DNA of 64,000 nucleotides from Nymphalis io (GCF_905147045.1 NC_065906.1:10354001-10418000), one strand, 5' to 3'. Counted from the stretch's first letter, positions 29,915 through 42,425 are shown. The notes: a model not told the origin generated them from the sequence alone. A program made the numbers and translations.

Positions 29915-30306
29915 CAAACTGATACTTCTTTTGCGTGTATAATAATGACGCATAAAATTATATGTATGCAATACAGTAATAAAGTTTATTTTAACCAAAA
30001 GCGTAATATCTCATTTCATCAGTAAAACAACGAAAATATTATATAAAGATTAGTTTAGTTAAAAATTGATATATGAGTATTGTGTACATAGTTGTGAGCA
30101 ATCAGAAAAAAAAAGCAATTGAGTTAAACAAGGGAAACAGGCTGTGGAGATAAAAAATACATATATTATATATACATACTAAAAATATCTGAAATATCTG
30201 AACTAACTTATATACATTACAAAAATATAAACCATTGAGATTGTTGTAGCTGTGTTGAAGAGCGAGGAAGTCTACAAACGAGCATAGGTTTTATTCGTTA
30301 TCAAAC

Positions 30307-30312
30307 TTTATT
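30307..30312 (-). promoter_or_regulatory. Poly-A signal of the minus-strand gene
   Basis: AATAAA on the minus strand, about 43 nt downstream of the stop codon of the 30355-30636 exon. Confidence 0.55.
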
Positions 30313-30354
30313 TTCATACCAATATATACAGTTATGCTCGTATATAATTTAACA

Positions 30355-30636
30355 TTAAGACGGTTCAGTGGACCTACAAATTAATTTCTCATAGTGACGT
30401 GGAAGAAGTTTAAAGCCGTCAGCGTCATTGTATCTATTCTCTACTATAACTAATGGCCGCGTGTCTGTTCCGTCAGTTTCAAACGCTTGAGATAAATCGT
30501 TCTTACAAGGCCCGGTTGCACTTATAATGGTTAGAGTAAATTGTTTAGACCTTAGAACGGAGACGTTAGAAAATGTGAGTTTACTGTTTACTAAGTGACT
30601 TTGTAGTTTGGAAAGCGCTGATAATGTTAGGTCTAT
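30355..30636 (-). CDS. Last exon of an unrecognised minus-strand gene
   Basis: 93 codons are open, ending TAA at 30355-30357: IDLTLSALSKLQSHLVNSKL, TFSNVSVLRSKQFTLTIISA, TGPCKNDLSQAF, then RPLVIVENRYNDADGFKLLP and HYEKLICRSTEPS. The acceptor is ...TTTTTTTTATAG (a second AG lies 4 nt further). A poly-A signal (AATAAA on the minus strand, 30307-30312) lies about 43 nt after the stop. The two Cys and absence of a membrane span suggest a soluble or secreted C-terminus. I do not recognise the family. Confidence 0.65.
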   Translation of the reverse strand: MDLTLSALSKLQSHLVNSKLTFSNVSVLRSKQFTLTIISATGPCKNDLSQAFETDGTDTRPLVIVENRYNDADGFKLLPRHYEKLICRSTEPS

Positions 30637-30805
30637 CTATAAAAAAAATCTTCATCTCCATGACCTTGTGTAGCTATGTAGAAGATCACATGGCTAAGTG
30701 AATCATAATAAAAAATTAAGAACTGTTTAAAGAATTAATAGACAGGACAGAATTAAGACGACGCCTGTTTTATGATCAAATATATTTTTGTATGCCTCCT
30801 GATAC

Positions 30806-30887
30806 CTTATCATCTGCTGGTATCCGATTAAGTAGACAAACAGACAAAGACATTGCTTGGTCGGGGTTAAGACTGGGTACAGATATG
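30806..30887 (-). CDS. Penultimate exon of the unrecognised minus-strand gene
   Basis: The acceptor TTTTCTTTTTATTCTAG is strongly pyrimidine-rich and the donor is GTATCA after GATGATAAG. One base completes an upstream codon, then 27 codons read ISVPSLNPDQAMSLSVCLLN RIPADDK and join in phase 0 to IDLTLSAL of the last exon across a 169-bp intron. The frame, both splice sites and the composition agree. Confidence 0.6.
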
Positions 30888-31069
30888 CTAGAATAAAAAG
30901 AAAATAAAGTAGTTCCTTATATTATTAGTCGTATAATTTTGTATGTAAATGTTCCGTGTAATTTATGGATTACGGTATACAATGGGAATAACAGGCCTGA
31001 CTCCTACTTTATATTGTTTTTTACGATGTTGACTATATATGTTTCAAGAAATTTAAGAACACCTGTTAT

Positions 31070-31305
31070 TTTTTTAATATAGAATAGGAATACGGACGAG
31101 AATGTTGACCATCGTTTACATAGCCAATGCCCCACGAATCATGGGAAATAAGATGTTATGTCCCTTTTGCCTGTAATTACACTGGCTTACTCACTCTTCA
31201 AACCGGAACACAACAATACCAAGTACCGCTGTTTTGCGGTAGAATATCTGATGGGTGGGTGGTACCTATCCAGACGAGCTTGCACAAAGCACTACCACCA
31301 GTAAA
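31070..31305 (-). repeat. Family-B repeat, internally deleted
   Basis: It retains TATAGAATAGGAATACGGAC at the tail and continues at AATGTTGACCATCG, skipping the part with the shared 3' hairpin, then runs to CTACCACCAGTAAAA. Confidence 0.85.
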
Positions 31306-31407
31306 AATCAAGCAACACCACTTGTTGGTGTTGATAAATAAATGAATAAATATGGATTATTTGTCTGTAATAGTTTTAATTGAAGAAGATTAATCAAGCA
31401 AGGTTAC

Positions 31408-31520
31408 CGTGCGACCGGGCCTGTAACGTAACTGTCAACTAAATCGCTATGATGTCTATTAGAACACTCTGCTTTGCTCATCTTCATAATGCACACGTGA
31501 AGGCATCTACTCGCCTTCAT
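31408..31520 (-). CDS. Candidate first or internal exon of the same minus-strand gene
   Basis: ATG at 31520 in context ACCATGA opens 37 codons (MKASRCLHVCIMKMSKAECS, NRHHSDLVDSYVTGPVA). The exon ends CG|GTAACC; the two leftover bases plus C of the next exon make an Arg codon, so the phases fit. The donor is weak. A family-B repeat sits in the intron to the next exon. An acceptor (TTTTTCACCAG) just upstream means it could also be internal. No signal peptide is visible. Confidence 0.4.
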
Positions 31521-31644
31521 GGTAAGTTCTGGTGAAAAATAATTCTTTACCTTACGTTAGGGCTTTGTGTGTGCTTGTTTGAGTCCTTCTTTACTAACGT
31601 AATTATATATATAGAATCGTTTTGATAACACTGTGATTGAAGTG

Positions 31645-31921
31645 ATTACTGGTGGTAGGGATTTGTACAAGCTCGTCTGGGTAGGTAACACCCACTCATC
31701 AGATATTTTATAGCAGCATTTGTTATTGTCATGCTCCAGTTTGAAGGGAGAGTGATCCAGTGTAATTACATAAACAAGGGACATAAAATCTTAGTTGCCA
31801 AGGTTGTTGCTATTGGTGATGTAAGCAATGGTTAATATTTCTTACAATGCCAATGTCTATGGGCGTTGGTGACCATTTACCATCAGGTGGCTCATATGCT
31901 CGTCCGCCTACCTATTAAAAA
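31645..31921 (+). repeat. Family-B repeat, full length
   Basis: It runs from ATTACTGGTGGTAGGGATTT to CCATTTACCATCAGGTGGCT and the tail CGCCTACCTATTAAAAA. Confidence 0.88.
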
Positions 31922-31929
31922 TACATTGT

Positions 31930-32425
31930 AATGAAACTAATTATAAATTGCACCATTACAATTTAGTCATTGACCAAATCAAGGAAATATATAAAAACAA
32001 ATAACAAATGCTTAAAATCTTCAACTAATACTTGAGCATACATTTGATCTAAAAACAAATAAATCCTTGTTGATCATTATTATTACCTAAGCAATTTCCT
32101 TGATCATAATTTAGATAATACACGAGGCAGATTCCATTACTTGATAGTATTTATAGTTAGGGATACGTACACAGATATACGTCACATCACCTGTAGGGTA
32201 TAAGCAGAATATGTGCCTATTAAGGGTAAGATATTGTTTTCGATTTTCGCTAACTGCTCCCAGTGGAACCTGCTGTATTCAATGGCACAATGAATTGGTT
32301 AGTAGCACATCTCATAAATAACAATGTTCGCATCTATGATCGACTTGGATTATGGCTCATAGTTGTAAAATATTAAAGCAACTGTCAAATGTTTTGATAT
32401 ATTAAAGATGAATTTTAATTTTATT
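31930..32425. other. Intergenic DNA, no gene called
   Basis: A minus-strand stretch near 32235-32330 (MRTLLFMRCATNQFIVPLN) could be read as a short exon ending at CAG|GTTCCA, but the evidence is too thin to call. Confidence 0.4.
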
Positions 32426-32715
32426 GACGAGCCGGTTGGCGTGGTTGGTAGATACTTGCCTTTCACGCCGAAGGTTGTGGGTTCGATTCCCACCCAGGAC
32501 AGACATTTGTGTGCATGAACATGTCTGTTTGTCTTACACTATTATATATTTTTAAATCTGAGTCTGGGTGTAATTATCTATATAAGTATGTATTTACAAA
32601 AGAAAAGTAGTATATGTAGTAAATTAATTGTCTGGTTTCCATAGCACAAGCTTTGTACAAGCTTAATTTGGGATCAGATGGCCGTGTGTGAAAAATGTCC
32701 TAGGATATTATTATA
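32426..32715 (+). repeat. Family-D tRNA-derived SINE
   Basis: GACGAGCCGGTTGGCGTGG head, box B GGTTCGATTCCC, body CATTTGTGTGCATGAACATG, 3' end TAGGATATTATTATATTA. Confidence 0.9.
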
Positions 32716-34990
32716 TTATATATTGCCAACTATACACGTAATGGTTTGAAAAAAATATGTTGTATTTCTAATGCGTGTAATCCATATCAAAGCCGTATGT
32801 ATCTGGCTGACGAAAACAACAATAAAAAAACATTGTATAGTACTATCATTACTGTACGCTGAAATACTAAATATCAAAACCTATATATGCGTCAATATGT
32901 GTTTCTCTTATTGTTACACGCATTTTGTGGTCATCGTGTTACTTTGTTAAGTTCATTGAGCTCATAAAAAACATTGAATTTAGATTTATATTACAAATTT
33001 GTTTTCTGTGCTTTCAATTAATGTGAGTATATGCTTTATTTTTGCATATAAAACGCACGAGCATTCTTGCGTATAAATCATATATTTTTAATTATTAATC
33101 AAGATTTATATATACTGGTTTTCGCTCATTGGTCGAAATTACACCATAATTATTATTTAAAAAAAAAAGAAAAAATTTATATAAATTTTCTCTACTCTAC
33201 CGTTATTCCTATTTTTTTAATTAATAACACTAAAGGTCGATTATTATAGCTAGTAAGTTAAAAAAACGATAAATGGTTGACAGAGGACGGAAAGGTATAG
33301 AAATGTTTTGTGGTTTTATCTTGGTCTATTTCTAATACAATAAGTATCATATGTCAAAACTCTTATAACAAACATATATTTTTTTTAGTCTTCTAGTTTT
33401 ATTTTAGATTTATATAATAAAACGTAAAGTATATTCTTGGTATATAATTAATTTGTTATTACAATTTCGACCCAAAAACTCTTTGAAATTTCATGAAGCC
33501 GTTATACCTTGACCATAAACTTTTGTCCTAAACAAAGTTAACAAAAGAATGTAAAATGTTTGTTTATCGAAAAATCCTCTGAAATTCTAAAATTAAAAAA
33601 AAATGGCTTGAGTGAACTGTGATGTACGAGATAAAGGGGAGCATCTGTCTGTCACGGGCCACCTACAGAGACAGTATCATTCATCTTTATATCCATAACA
33701 AGCTCCTTTACACTTCACACCATTCTTATGCCAATGCAATACGACATCGTTTCGTATAACCCAAGTTTTTCATTTAAATTGTTTTGTCGATGTGTTTCCT
33801 AATTTATGACGGGTAGAGCTCTTAACGCGTCGACGTAAAGGTGATATTCGCTTCGAATGAAATATGAATGAAGAATAAATAATGTGATGTTTTTGTTACA
33901 TACGGAACGAGACATACGTGTCTTGTTAGGAAAATGACACTTAATGCGTTGCTCATACCTCCAGTCTATTTTCTTTGCTTTCGACTTTTTAATGAGCTGA
34001 TGTTGGATGAGAGATTTTCTTATCTGGATTATTTTAATGACGGTAATTAAATCTTAGTGTTACATATTTGCTAATTAGTCAAGTGTTGTTGAACCTCTGA
34101 AGATTTGTTTTTTTATATTTACAATTTATGTTATTTCACCATCATTGTTATCATTCAATAATTTAATTTATTAGCAAGTACGAGTACGTTATTCATATAT
34201 CTTTATAAATATATTACGTTTTATATATTATTAAATGAAACTTAGGTCTACATTCTTTGGATCTAATATCGATAAACATCTCTATAATACATATAATAAA
34301 AGCATCCAATTTTACAAAGTATTTTTCACCTTTAGTCCAATTTATATTATTTTAGAGGTTATAAAGTAATTTTATTGAGAATAACGGTCATGGTATACAA
34401 TTTTAATAATAATTCCATTCAAGGGGAATTCGCTCGCAGCCAAGATGTAGAAAGCCAGTTTCTCAACCTGTCACCCTGACCCTCGTCCGCTTAGTATCCC
34501 TGCCGGGTTGTAATCCTACCCACTACAAATATTCATTAGCTTCAAGCGTATGCGAATTTATTAAGCTGTAAGTTAATTATAAGTTTTTACTGTTATTGGA
34601 TTATTTTATCATCTGTGTATGTGTGATCTATCTAAGGCTGATGGAACAGTTCGACAGAATCGAAGATAGACCAGCCGCAGGGAAAACGGACATGAATGTA
34701 GAAATAAAATATACACAACAAAGTAACATCCTGCAAACATCCCGCTGCTTAGCTACCTAATTTTTTTTGTCGATGATGACAAATACCAATTACCAAAGGG
34801 AAATTCTTTTGGGCGCTATGGAAATTACATTCAAAGTCGAATTTGAGTGAAACGCTTCTATATATAACGTATCATAATAAAACGTTTCTCATGCAAAATG
34901 GTAGTAAGTTTCATTTGCTTATTTGGTTAATATATTCGTGTTCTTATTCTCATTTAAGTAAAAGTAAAGTCGTATATACGCTTTTGAGGG
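32715..34990. other. AT-rich intergenic DNA with two small GC-richer patches
   Basis: No gene called. At 33605-33770 a minus frame reads KTWVIRNDVVLHWHKNGVKC and continues, after one TGA, as YCLCRWPVTDRCSPLSR. At 34435-34575 a plus frame reads QPRCRKPVSQPVTLTLVRLV. Both look like remnants of dispersed elements. Confidence 0.4.
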
Positions 34991-34994
34991 ATTT

Positions 34995-35175
34995 ATTTGA
35001 AGGGCGAGTGAGCCAGTGTAATTACAGACTCAAGGGACATAACATCTTAGTTCCCAAGTTTGGTGGTGCCTTATCGATGTAAGCGATGGTTAACATTTCT
35101 TACAATGCAAATGTGTATGGGCTTTGGTGACCACTTACCAGGTGGCCCTTATGCTCGTCCGCCTTCCTATAAAAA
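34995..35175 (+). repeat. Family-B repeat, 5'-truncated
   Basis: It starts at GAAGGGCGAGTGAGCCAGTG and runs to CACTTACCAGGTGGCCCTTA (hairpin motif shortened) and TTCCTATAAAAAG. 5' truncation fits target-primed insertion. Confidence 0.85.
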
Positions 35176-36089
35176 GCTAGTTTAAAGTCAGGGCAAGTCG
35201 TTAACATTAAATAAGAGTAGAAAAATACACAATTTTCAGAGTTTTATATATTAGACACACGTTTGAGCAGACACTTGCGAAATTGGATGTACATGATATA
35301 TTCAAAAGGGATTCGAGAAATAATTTCAAGCAAAGCATATTGTTTCTTCATAATAGGGGAGAAATTGGAACAAGAAAACTTTTAAATTATCAATATTTTT
35401 GTATAATGTCCAATTCTATCTATCGTCTTAAGAAAAAGGTTTTAGAGCTTGCTTCACCAAGCTCTCATGCGGGTTGGTGGTTACACAAATTTAGTACAGG
35501 AAAAATAAATAATCAAGCAATTATGACTGTTGCTTGATTCAAGTATACTATCCGTAGGATCATCGTGCTTCTTTTTCAAAATAAGTGCAAAATGATAGTT
35601 GATCCTATTATGTTTATTAGTGCGTTCTATTAGAATTCCTTTATTTTTACTTTTTTCTTTTTTATGTTATAGAAAAAAAGGTGAAGAGTAATTGAACCTG
35701 ATGGTAAGTGGTAACCTCACCGCATAAACATTGACATTGTACTTTGAAATATTTCTTTGAGTCAAATTTAGAAATTCTAGGTCAACAGATCGTATCTTAT
35801 GTTTTGATGAGTCTGTATAAAAGAAAATATTTTTTACACGATGTCTTCGGCAAGACGAATGTTTTTTTTTTAAAATCTTTATATGGAATTGCTGAACTTT
35901 GCCTTTGATGATAAACTTTAATTTGACGGTAATCTTTTATTTAATATCTTTAGCAGTTGAATACGAACGAACAAAATAAAGGTTCCAATTTAGAATGAAA
36001 AATATTTGAATCTTAATAAAAAAAACCGCATTTGTTTGTTTAACGGAAGCCTTTCGTGAAAACAAACCAAATAAATAAATCTTTATGAT

Positions 36090-36355
36090 GACGAGCCGGT
36101 TGGAGTGGTTGGTAGATAATTGCCCTTTCACGCCGAAGGTTGTGGGTTCGAGTCCCACCCAAGACAGACATCTGTGTGCATGAACATGTCTGTTTGTCCT
36201 GAGTCTGGGTGTAATTATCTATATAAGTATGTTTTTACAAAAGAAAAGTAGTACATGTAGTATATCAGTTGTCTGGTTTCCATAGCACAAGCTTTGTACA
36301 AGCTTAATTTGGCCGTGTGTGAAAAATATCCCAGGATATTATTATTATTATTTTT
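36090..36355 (+). repeat. Family-D tRNA-derived SINE
   Basis: GACGAGCCGGTTGGAGTGG head, box B GGTTCGAGTCCC, 3' end CCCAGGATATTATTATTATT. It is very similar to the 32.4-kb copy over most of its length. Confidence 0.9.
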
Positions 36356-36475
36356 ATCTTTACTTTATTTAATCTCTATGATAGAGCAGATCAAATCTAT
36401 GTTATCTTATACTCGTGTTTTTCACGAGTATTTGTAAAAACAGCAGTTTTTTAGAAGTAGATTACATGTGTTCTG

Positions 36476-36570
36476 TGCAAGCCCACCTGGAAAGGTAACC
36501 ACGCACTCATCACATGTTCTAGCGCTAAATGGCAATACTTAGTATTCATACATCGTATTAAACAGCAATA
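36476..36570 (+). repeat. Family-B 5'-end fragment
   Basis: GTGCAAGCCCACCTGGAAAG and ACTCATCACATGTTCTAGCG, then GGCAATACTTAGTATT, match the B 5' part only. Confidence 0.6.
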
Positions 36571-37755
36571 TTTATTACAGTTCGATTTTGATGCTGCAAT
36601 TTCAAATTAAGAATAAAATATTTAACCTCTAGACTATTACTGTTCTTACTAATCAATTATCAGAATATCTGTAAATTTTTAAAGTAATATATTGTTCCAT
36701 AAACAAGTTCGAAAGAGCTTGGTTCTGTAAGTAAAATTATTTCTGCGAAGAATATGTGGTATTTTCAAAAGTGTTCACAAAGACATTGTGCCTGAAACTG
36801 AATGAAGATTCGTGTAGTCTCTGTTTTGGTTTGGCAGCTTTATGGTGTGGTGTAAGTTACAAGAGAAATAACTTTGAACTAACTTAGCTCGTAGATCTGT
36901 AGTGCCATTGAACGTTTTAAATCGGGTCTGCATACATTCGTTATATGACCATTATTGATATCGCATTCTGGGATATAAATTATAGCTCTAGAGCAAAACT
37001 TTTTTGTGAAATATCTGAAAGTGATATACGACATAGGCTATAATAATTATAACATTTTTAAAGCTATCCACATTAAAATACAGCATCATCGTAAGTCGTT
37101 TTTCAAAATATAGAAAGTCAGTTCTTCCAGAATAACATTGGTAATCTTGACATTGAAGTAGCGAAATAGATAAAAAAAAGTAGATACTTCTGCCGCAGTT
37201 GGATAATGAGAGGTGGAAACATATATCCTTTTTTAACTTTAATATTATTAAAACACATATACTTACACAAAAAGAAACACATGCAAATATTTTAGTAGCA
37301 TTTCTCTACTACCTTTCTAATTTAATCAACCAACTACCGATTTGAACCAACTTTGGTATGAAAAAATCGTTATATTTTGATACGTGTAAAATGTGCAACA
37401 TGTAATATTGAGTACAATTCAAAAATAATTAATAATCATTTTATAATTAAATATATTTTTTTATTTAAATATTATCTCAAAAAGTTTTAGTGATAATGCT
37501 TAGTAAACTAAAAAATAGAACAATGTATAAATATTAAATTAGCAATAAGGTCGTATTTGCTTATTTCCATTCTGGACATATTAATTTAATTGTATAATAT
37601 GAATCAATACTTACGTATTTTGTTTGAGTAAAAGATTAATTAGTGAGTTTATTGCTAGTTCTTCATTGAAATATAAATTCTGAACCAACGATATATTTTT
37701 ATTTAATTTAATCTTATAAGGGGTAATTTAAAAGAACTATCTACTTTACTACCTT
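36570..37755. other. AT-rich intergenic DNA, nothing recognised
   Basis: No exon-like or repeat structure identified. Confidence 0.5.
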
Positions 37756-37758
37756 ATT

Positions 37759-38021
37759 CACTGGTGGTAGGATTGCAAGCTCATCTGGGTATGTACCACC
37801 CACTCATCAGATATTCTATCGAAAAACACTACTTGGTATTGTTGTGTTCTGGTTTGAAGGGTGAGTGAGCCAGTGTAATTACAGGCACAAGGGACATAAC
37901 ATCTTAGTTCACAATGTTGGTGGCGCATTGGCGATGTAAGCGATGGTTAACATTTCTTACAATGCCATTGTCTATGGGCATTGGTGACCACTTACCATCA
38001 GGTGGCCCCTATGCTCGTCCG
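37759..38021 (+). repeat. Family-B repeat, nearly full length
   Basis: It runs from CACTGGTGGTAGGATTGCAA to CCACTTACCATCAGGTGGCC and ATGCTCGTCCG, where it ends without an A tail. Confidence 0.88.
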
Positions 38022-38677
38022 TAAAGTATATGTTGGTATTGATTGTTCACAATATTCAAAAACTACCGAAAATAATATTTTTCTTATACGTTCTAAACGG
38101 CATTACAGGTCTATCTAAATATCTGCAAGTAATCAGAATTTTAGCCGACGTTTTGATCATGTATACGCTACAGCTTTATGACTACACCAGATCAGTCATG
38201 ATTTTAATTCTATAGATCAAAAGACTTGACTTTCGTCGTTTCGTCACTGACGCTCAACGTTCGCCTTCTGCATGCGATTTAAAACTGCCATAAATTTTTT
38301 TTAAGAAACTTTCAGCGAACGGGATCCAATCGAAACAATGTTTGAAATGTTTTAATGGCTCGACAAATGTTAGATAAAAAAATTATATTATATTTGTAAA
38401 TATGTGAAACTAACCTTCTCTTGAGCAAACAGCTGTTTATTCAACAGCGGAATTGCTATAATAAATGTCTTTGTTCAATATAGAAGTATCGTTATGTCTT
38501 GCAAGTATCTTAATGCACAGTTGTCTGGAAGAGATCACCACTTGAGTGATGAGACCGCCCCTTACATGCATCATTTTACAGTTCGTAATATATATGTTTA
38601 TATAGCATGACTATTCTTAAGGTTTTTTTTTATTTTTTTTACTTCTATTTGGTTTTTTTCTCGTGTGCGGTAACACT

Positions 38678-38865
38678 ACAGTAACAGCCTGTTAATGTCC
38701 CACTGCTGGGCTAAGGCCTCCTCTCCCTTTTGAGGAGAAGGTTTGAGGGTGGGTAGAATATACATGTGGCATAATTTTCATGAAATGAGACTCATGCAGG
38801 TTTCCTCACGATGTTTACCTTCACCTTCAAGCACAAGATGAATTAGATTCACAAATTATCAGTAG
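38678..38865 (-). repeat. Family-A SINE 3' half (reverse)
   Basis: CAGCCTGTTAATGTCCCACT through GGTTTCCTCACGATG; the tRNA-like head is missing, as in 5'-truncated SINEs. Confidence 0.8.
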
Positions 38866-39429
38866 ACCTAAAAACTTACAGCAGAACATGCATTGTGGAA
38901 TGTCAGAAAGTGATATGCGACATTGAATATAATAATTATATACTTAAAAAAGGAAGAGAAAATACACTTATACTTTATAAGAGAGGCAAACACGACATGA
39001 GCTCGTCTAGAATTGCACTCTTATGCTCGGAAAGCAGAAAATAATGAAACGCTAATATTTTTTTAAATATGATTTTAAGTAGTCAGTACAAGTCACTAAT
39101 TGTGTAACGTTTGCACTAAGTTAACTAAAACAAAAAAAAAAAGGTAAAAAAAGTAAAAAAAAAAGTTTAAGTAAAAGTTTTTTAACGTTTTTACGAAGTT
39201 TATTACAGATCCGAAACCCGTAAAGCGAGATGGTCCAGTGGTAGCTTACAGATATGTATCTTATACTGCCAATGTTTATATGTACGAGTGACCAACTACT
39301 TTACTTCATTTAATAAAAAATAAACACACTGGCTCACTCACACTTTAAGCTCCAGCATGGGAATACAGAGTATTAATATTTGGTACAGTAATAGATAATT
39401 GACGCACACAGGCCATCCACTTAAGTATA

Positions 39430-39790
39430 TCCATATTAGTGTCCCTCTTATCGATTTCGGCCACTGGGTAACTCTCGAGGGAGACTAGCCAACGTGACAT
39501 ATAATACACAAGTGTTACGCAAACACAAGTGAACTCGCTATTCCATCACTCTTATAATTGAATCGTGAATTAATGGTACAGGAATGTTATTAAAAATATA
39601 TAATAACTAGAAAGAGTTCAGGCGCAGAATTGATGCTTTTACGTGTTTTCCAATGCACGGGAATGTAAAGTCTGCTTTCTTTTTAGTAAGAATTTCACGA
39701 CTGATAAATCCAATATTTTTTTTATTGTATTGGCCCGGGATTTGAACCAAGGACCTTAGAATACTTTAAACTAGCGTCTAGAACAACAAG
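39430..39790 (-). repeat. Family-C SINE (reverse), old copy
   Basis: GATTTCGGCCACTGGGTAAC, ACACAAGTGTTACGCAAACA, AGAGTTCAGGCGCAGAATTG and GGGATTTGAACCAAGGACCT are reverse matches to the 27.3-kb copy, strongly diverged. Confidence 0.7.
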
Positions 39791-40061
39791 ATATTATATT
39801 ATATTGATGTCAATTTACATTATTTATCTACTCCTTATAATATAATTTAGCAATTTCACAGCAGGAAATCCAATGAATTAGACCATGGACACAAAATTAC
39901 ACAAGAATAAGCAAATATATAACAATTACTGTACCATTATCCCCGCTACATTAATTTGCTCCGGGCAAGGAACGATGTTACGGGTATTATCAATAGTTAT
40001 AGTAATTATCAGGATACTGTGAGACTTTAGTATTATAAGGGTATATAAGATAGCACCCCGC

Positions 40062-40382
40062 GTGTTAACCAGCCGAGATGGCCCTGTGGTTAGAACGCGT
40101 GAATCTTAACCGATGATCGTGGGTTCAAACACGGGCAAGCACCACTGAATTTTCATGTGCTTAATTTGTGATTATAATTCATCTCGTGCTTTACGGTGAA
40201 GGAAAACATCGTGAGGAAACCTGCATATGTCTAATTTCACTGAAGTTCTGCCACATGTGAATTCTACTAACCCGCATTGGAGCAGCGTGGTGGAATAAGC
40301 TCCAAACCTTCTCTCAAAAAGAGGAGAGGAGACCTTTAGCCCAGCAGTGGGACATTCACAGGCTGTTACGGTGTTAACCAGC
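40062..40382 (+). repeat. Family-A SINE with 12-bp target site duplication
   Basis: GTGTTAACCAGC occurs at 40062-40073 and 40371-40382, flanking a complete copy (head AGCCGAGATGGCCCTGTGG, box B GGTTCAAACACG, 3' end CACAGGCTGTTACG). The intact duplication indicates a relatively young insertion. Confidence 0.92.
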
Positions 40383-40389
40383 GTTGGCG

Positions 40390-42300
40390 TTGAGTTTACT
40401 AAGAAAACGTTCTTGGAATTTGTAGTTATAACGATCAAAGGTCGTCTTAAGCAATGGTATTCATTTGTTTGTTAATTAAATTTGAATTAATTACTTCTGT
40501 CGGCTCACGAGTATAAGACTTACAGCAATGTAGCTATACCGTTTATTTATTTTTACTTAAAATTCTAATAATAATAAATTCATCCGTCTTGATTTGTTTT
40601 CCGATATCGAACTAAATCATTTTTTTTTTTAATTTTCAATATATATACTGTACAACCGTTTTCTTTTTATTTATGATTTCATGAGCTCTTAGTTATTATA
40701 AACGGCATTAATTCAGCAACTAAGTTAAGTGACTTTTATTTGCTGAAAATAATTGAAATTACTGATGATTAAAATTGTACATATATTTAAAACAATATTA
40801 ATGATCCCAATTCTTTTTAACTTATCAATAACAGCTTAATAATAATAAAATTGTCAATCATCAACGCGTCTAAAGAGGGTACCAAATAATCAATTAATTA
40901 CTTATTCTAATTCCAACCAGTAATATTTTTCTAAACTGTTAACTGCCAATGTCTATACGCGCTAGCGATTAGGATCACTAGCCCCTTTGCTTTACCCCTA
41001 CCCGTATGCCTTTCTATTTTAAATCAAATAAAAATCCCCCAATTAAATTACAGAAAGTAGTAAAAGATAAAATACTAATTCAAAAGAAAGAAAACTGATA
41101 TTTGTGTCAGGTTTGTAATGAATTTCTTAGTTGCCGGAGTAATGGCGGACACGTGCGACCCTATTATTATATAATTGTCAGATGGATTTAATGTTCGTTG
41201 GTAAAAGGAAGATAGCGGTTAAGAATTTAAAATGTATGCATAATTATTTTTAGCTTCGCATTTTGTATTAGTTTATTGTAATATATCTGTTTTATGGAAT
41301 GATAAAAAACGTTGGAAAGTTTTAATTTGTAATAATTGATATAAATATAAAATAACAAGAAACGCTAGGCTGATTTATAATAAAGGAACAAAACTAAGAG
41401 GTTGTTTTGTTTTGAGTAATGTATATACTCTTTTTAAGCAGGGCTTGATGTGTGATCGAAGGTATATGGAAAAATTTTCCTCGTTTTATGGTATAATTTA
41501 TATCGCTCAAACTCCGTAATATTAATGGTATCCGATACAAAAAAAAAAACATCCGACCCGTGATTACTCGTGACCCGACTTAATACTTGACGAATTTGGT
41601 ACTGTATTTCATTCAGCATAAATATATATATATAATGAAGTGCTATTAAAAATGGTAATGCTGCTTTGAAATTTATTGTGATGAAAACACACTATTCTCT
41701 TTACTTACTTCGACACACGTCTCTTTATTTTTTTAATCATTACATATTTGAAGTAATTGCTTGAATGCGCTAATCGAAATATCTACTGATTATTGAAAAC
41801 AGAGCTTACATATGGGTCCTTTTAAATTTCCAAATGATAACGCTGTCAAGGGTTGTAGGATCAAGAACCGTACTAAATAAAATAAAAACCTTATTGCTAA
41901 TTATAATTGATAAACACTATTAATTACTGATACTAGAATTTCTTAACGGCTTCTTATTAACACGAATCCCGACTTGAGCTTCAGACTAACGAATAACCGG
42001 ATAATCGATTTTAAAAAACAATATAAAAAATAATAAAATTAGGTTGCTTTATCTGAAATTTCAACGATTCATTTAAAAAAATTATATACGAATAAAGAGC
42101 ATCCTTTCAACATTTTCCAGATTCGCGAAGTAATTAAACCATATACTATTAAAAATAACATTACTGAAAGTAATAACATCCGAAATTACAACGTAAAGGA
42201 ATTCGAAACATCAAAGTTCGCCCTTATCGTCAGCTAGCAGCCGCAAATAGCCAAGTTTTATCCCCTTTAATTTAAAGTTATATGTGAAACAGTTGGTTGC
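40390..42300. other. AT-rich intergenic DNA, no gene seen
   Basis: No splice-supported exon. A short B-like fragment (CTGCCAATGTCTATACGC) is near 40945. Nothing else recognised. Confidence 0.5.
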
Positions 42301-42305
42301 AGAAT

Positions 42306-42425
42306 ATGGGGACATGTGACGCAATGTTACCAACTTTGCGAGACAAAAAGATGCAAAAAAATGGGGAGCGCAGAAACGTAAAACTCGTCCTGGTGGTCAG
42401 CGAGTTGTCAAAGGGTATTAAATAG
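42306..42425 (+). CDS. Small open frame, possible exon upstream of a membrane-tail exon
   Basis: 39 codons from ATG: MGTCDAMLPTLRDKKMQKNG, ERRNVKLVLVVSELSK, then stop after GIK. If spliced at G|GTATTA (42414) it would join in phase to the candidate exon at 42598. The donor is weak. Function unknown. Confidence 0.2.
   Translation: MGTCDAMLPTLRDKKMQKNGERRNVKLVLVVSELSKGIK

Noticed and set aside
32235..32330. Possible minus-strand short exon (MRTLLFMRCATN...)
   Set aside because: Would be a candidate 5' exon for the minus-strand gene, but phase and splice support are insufficient.
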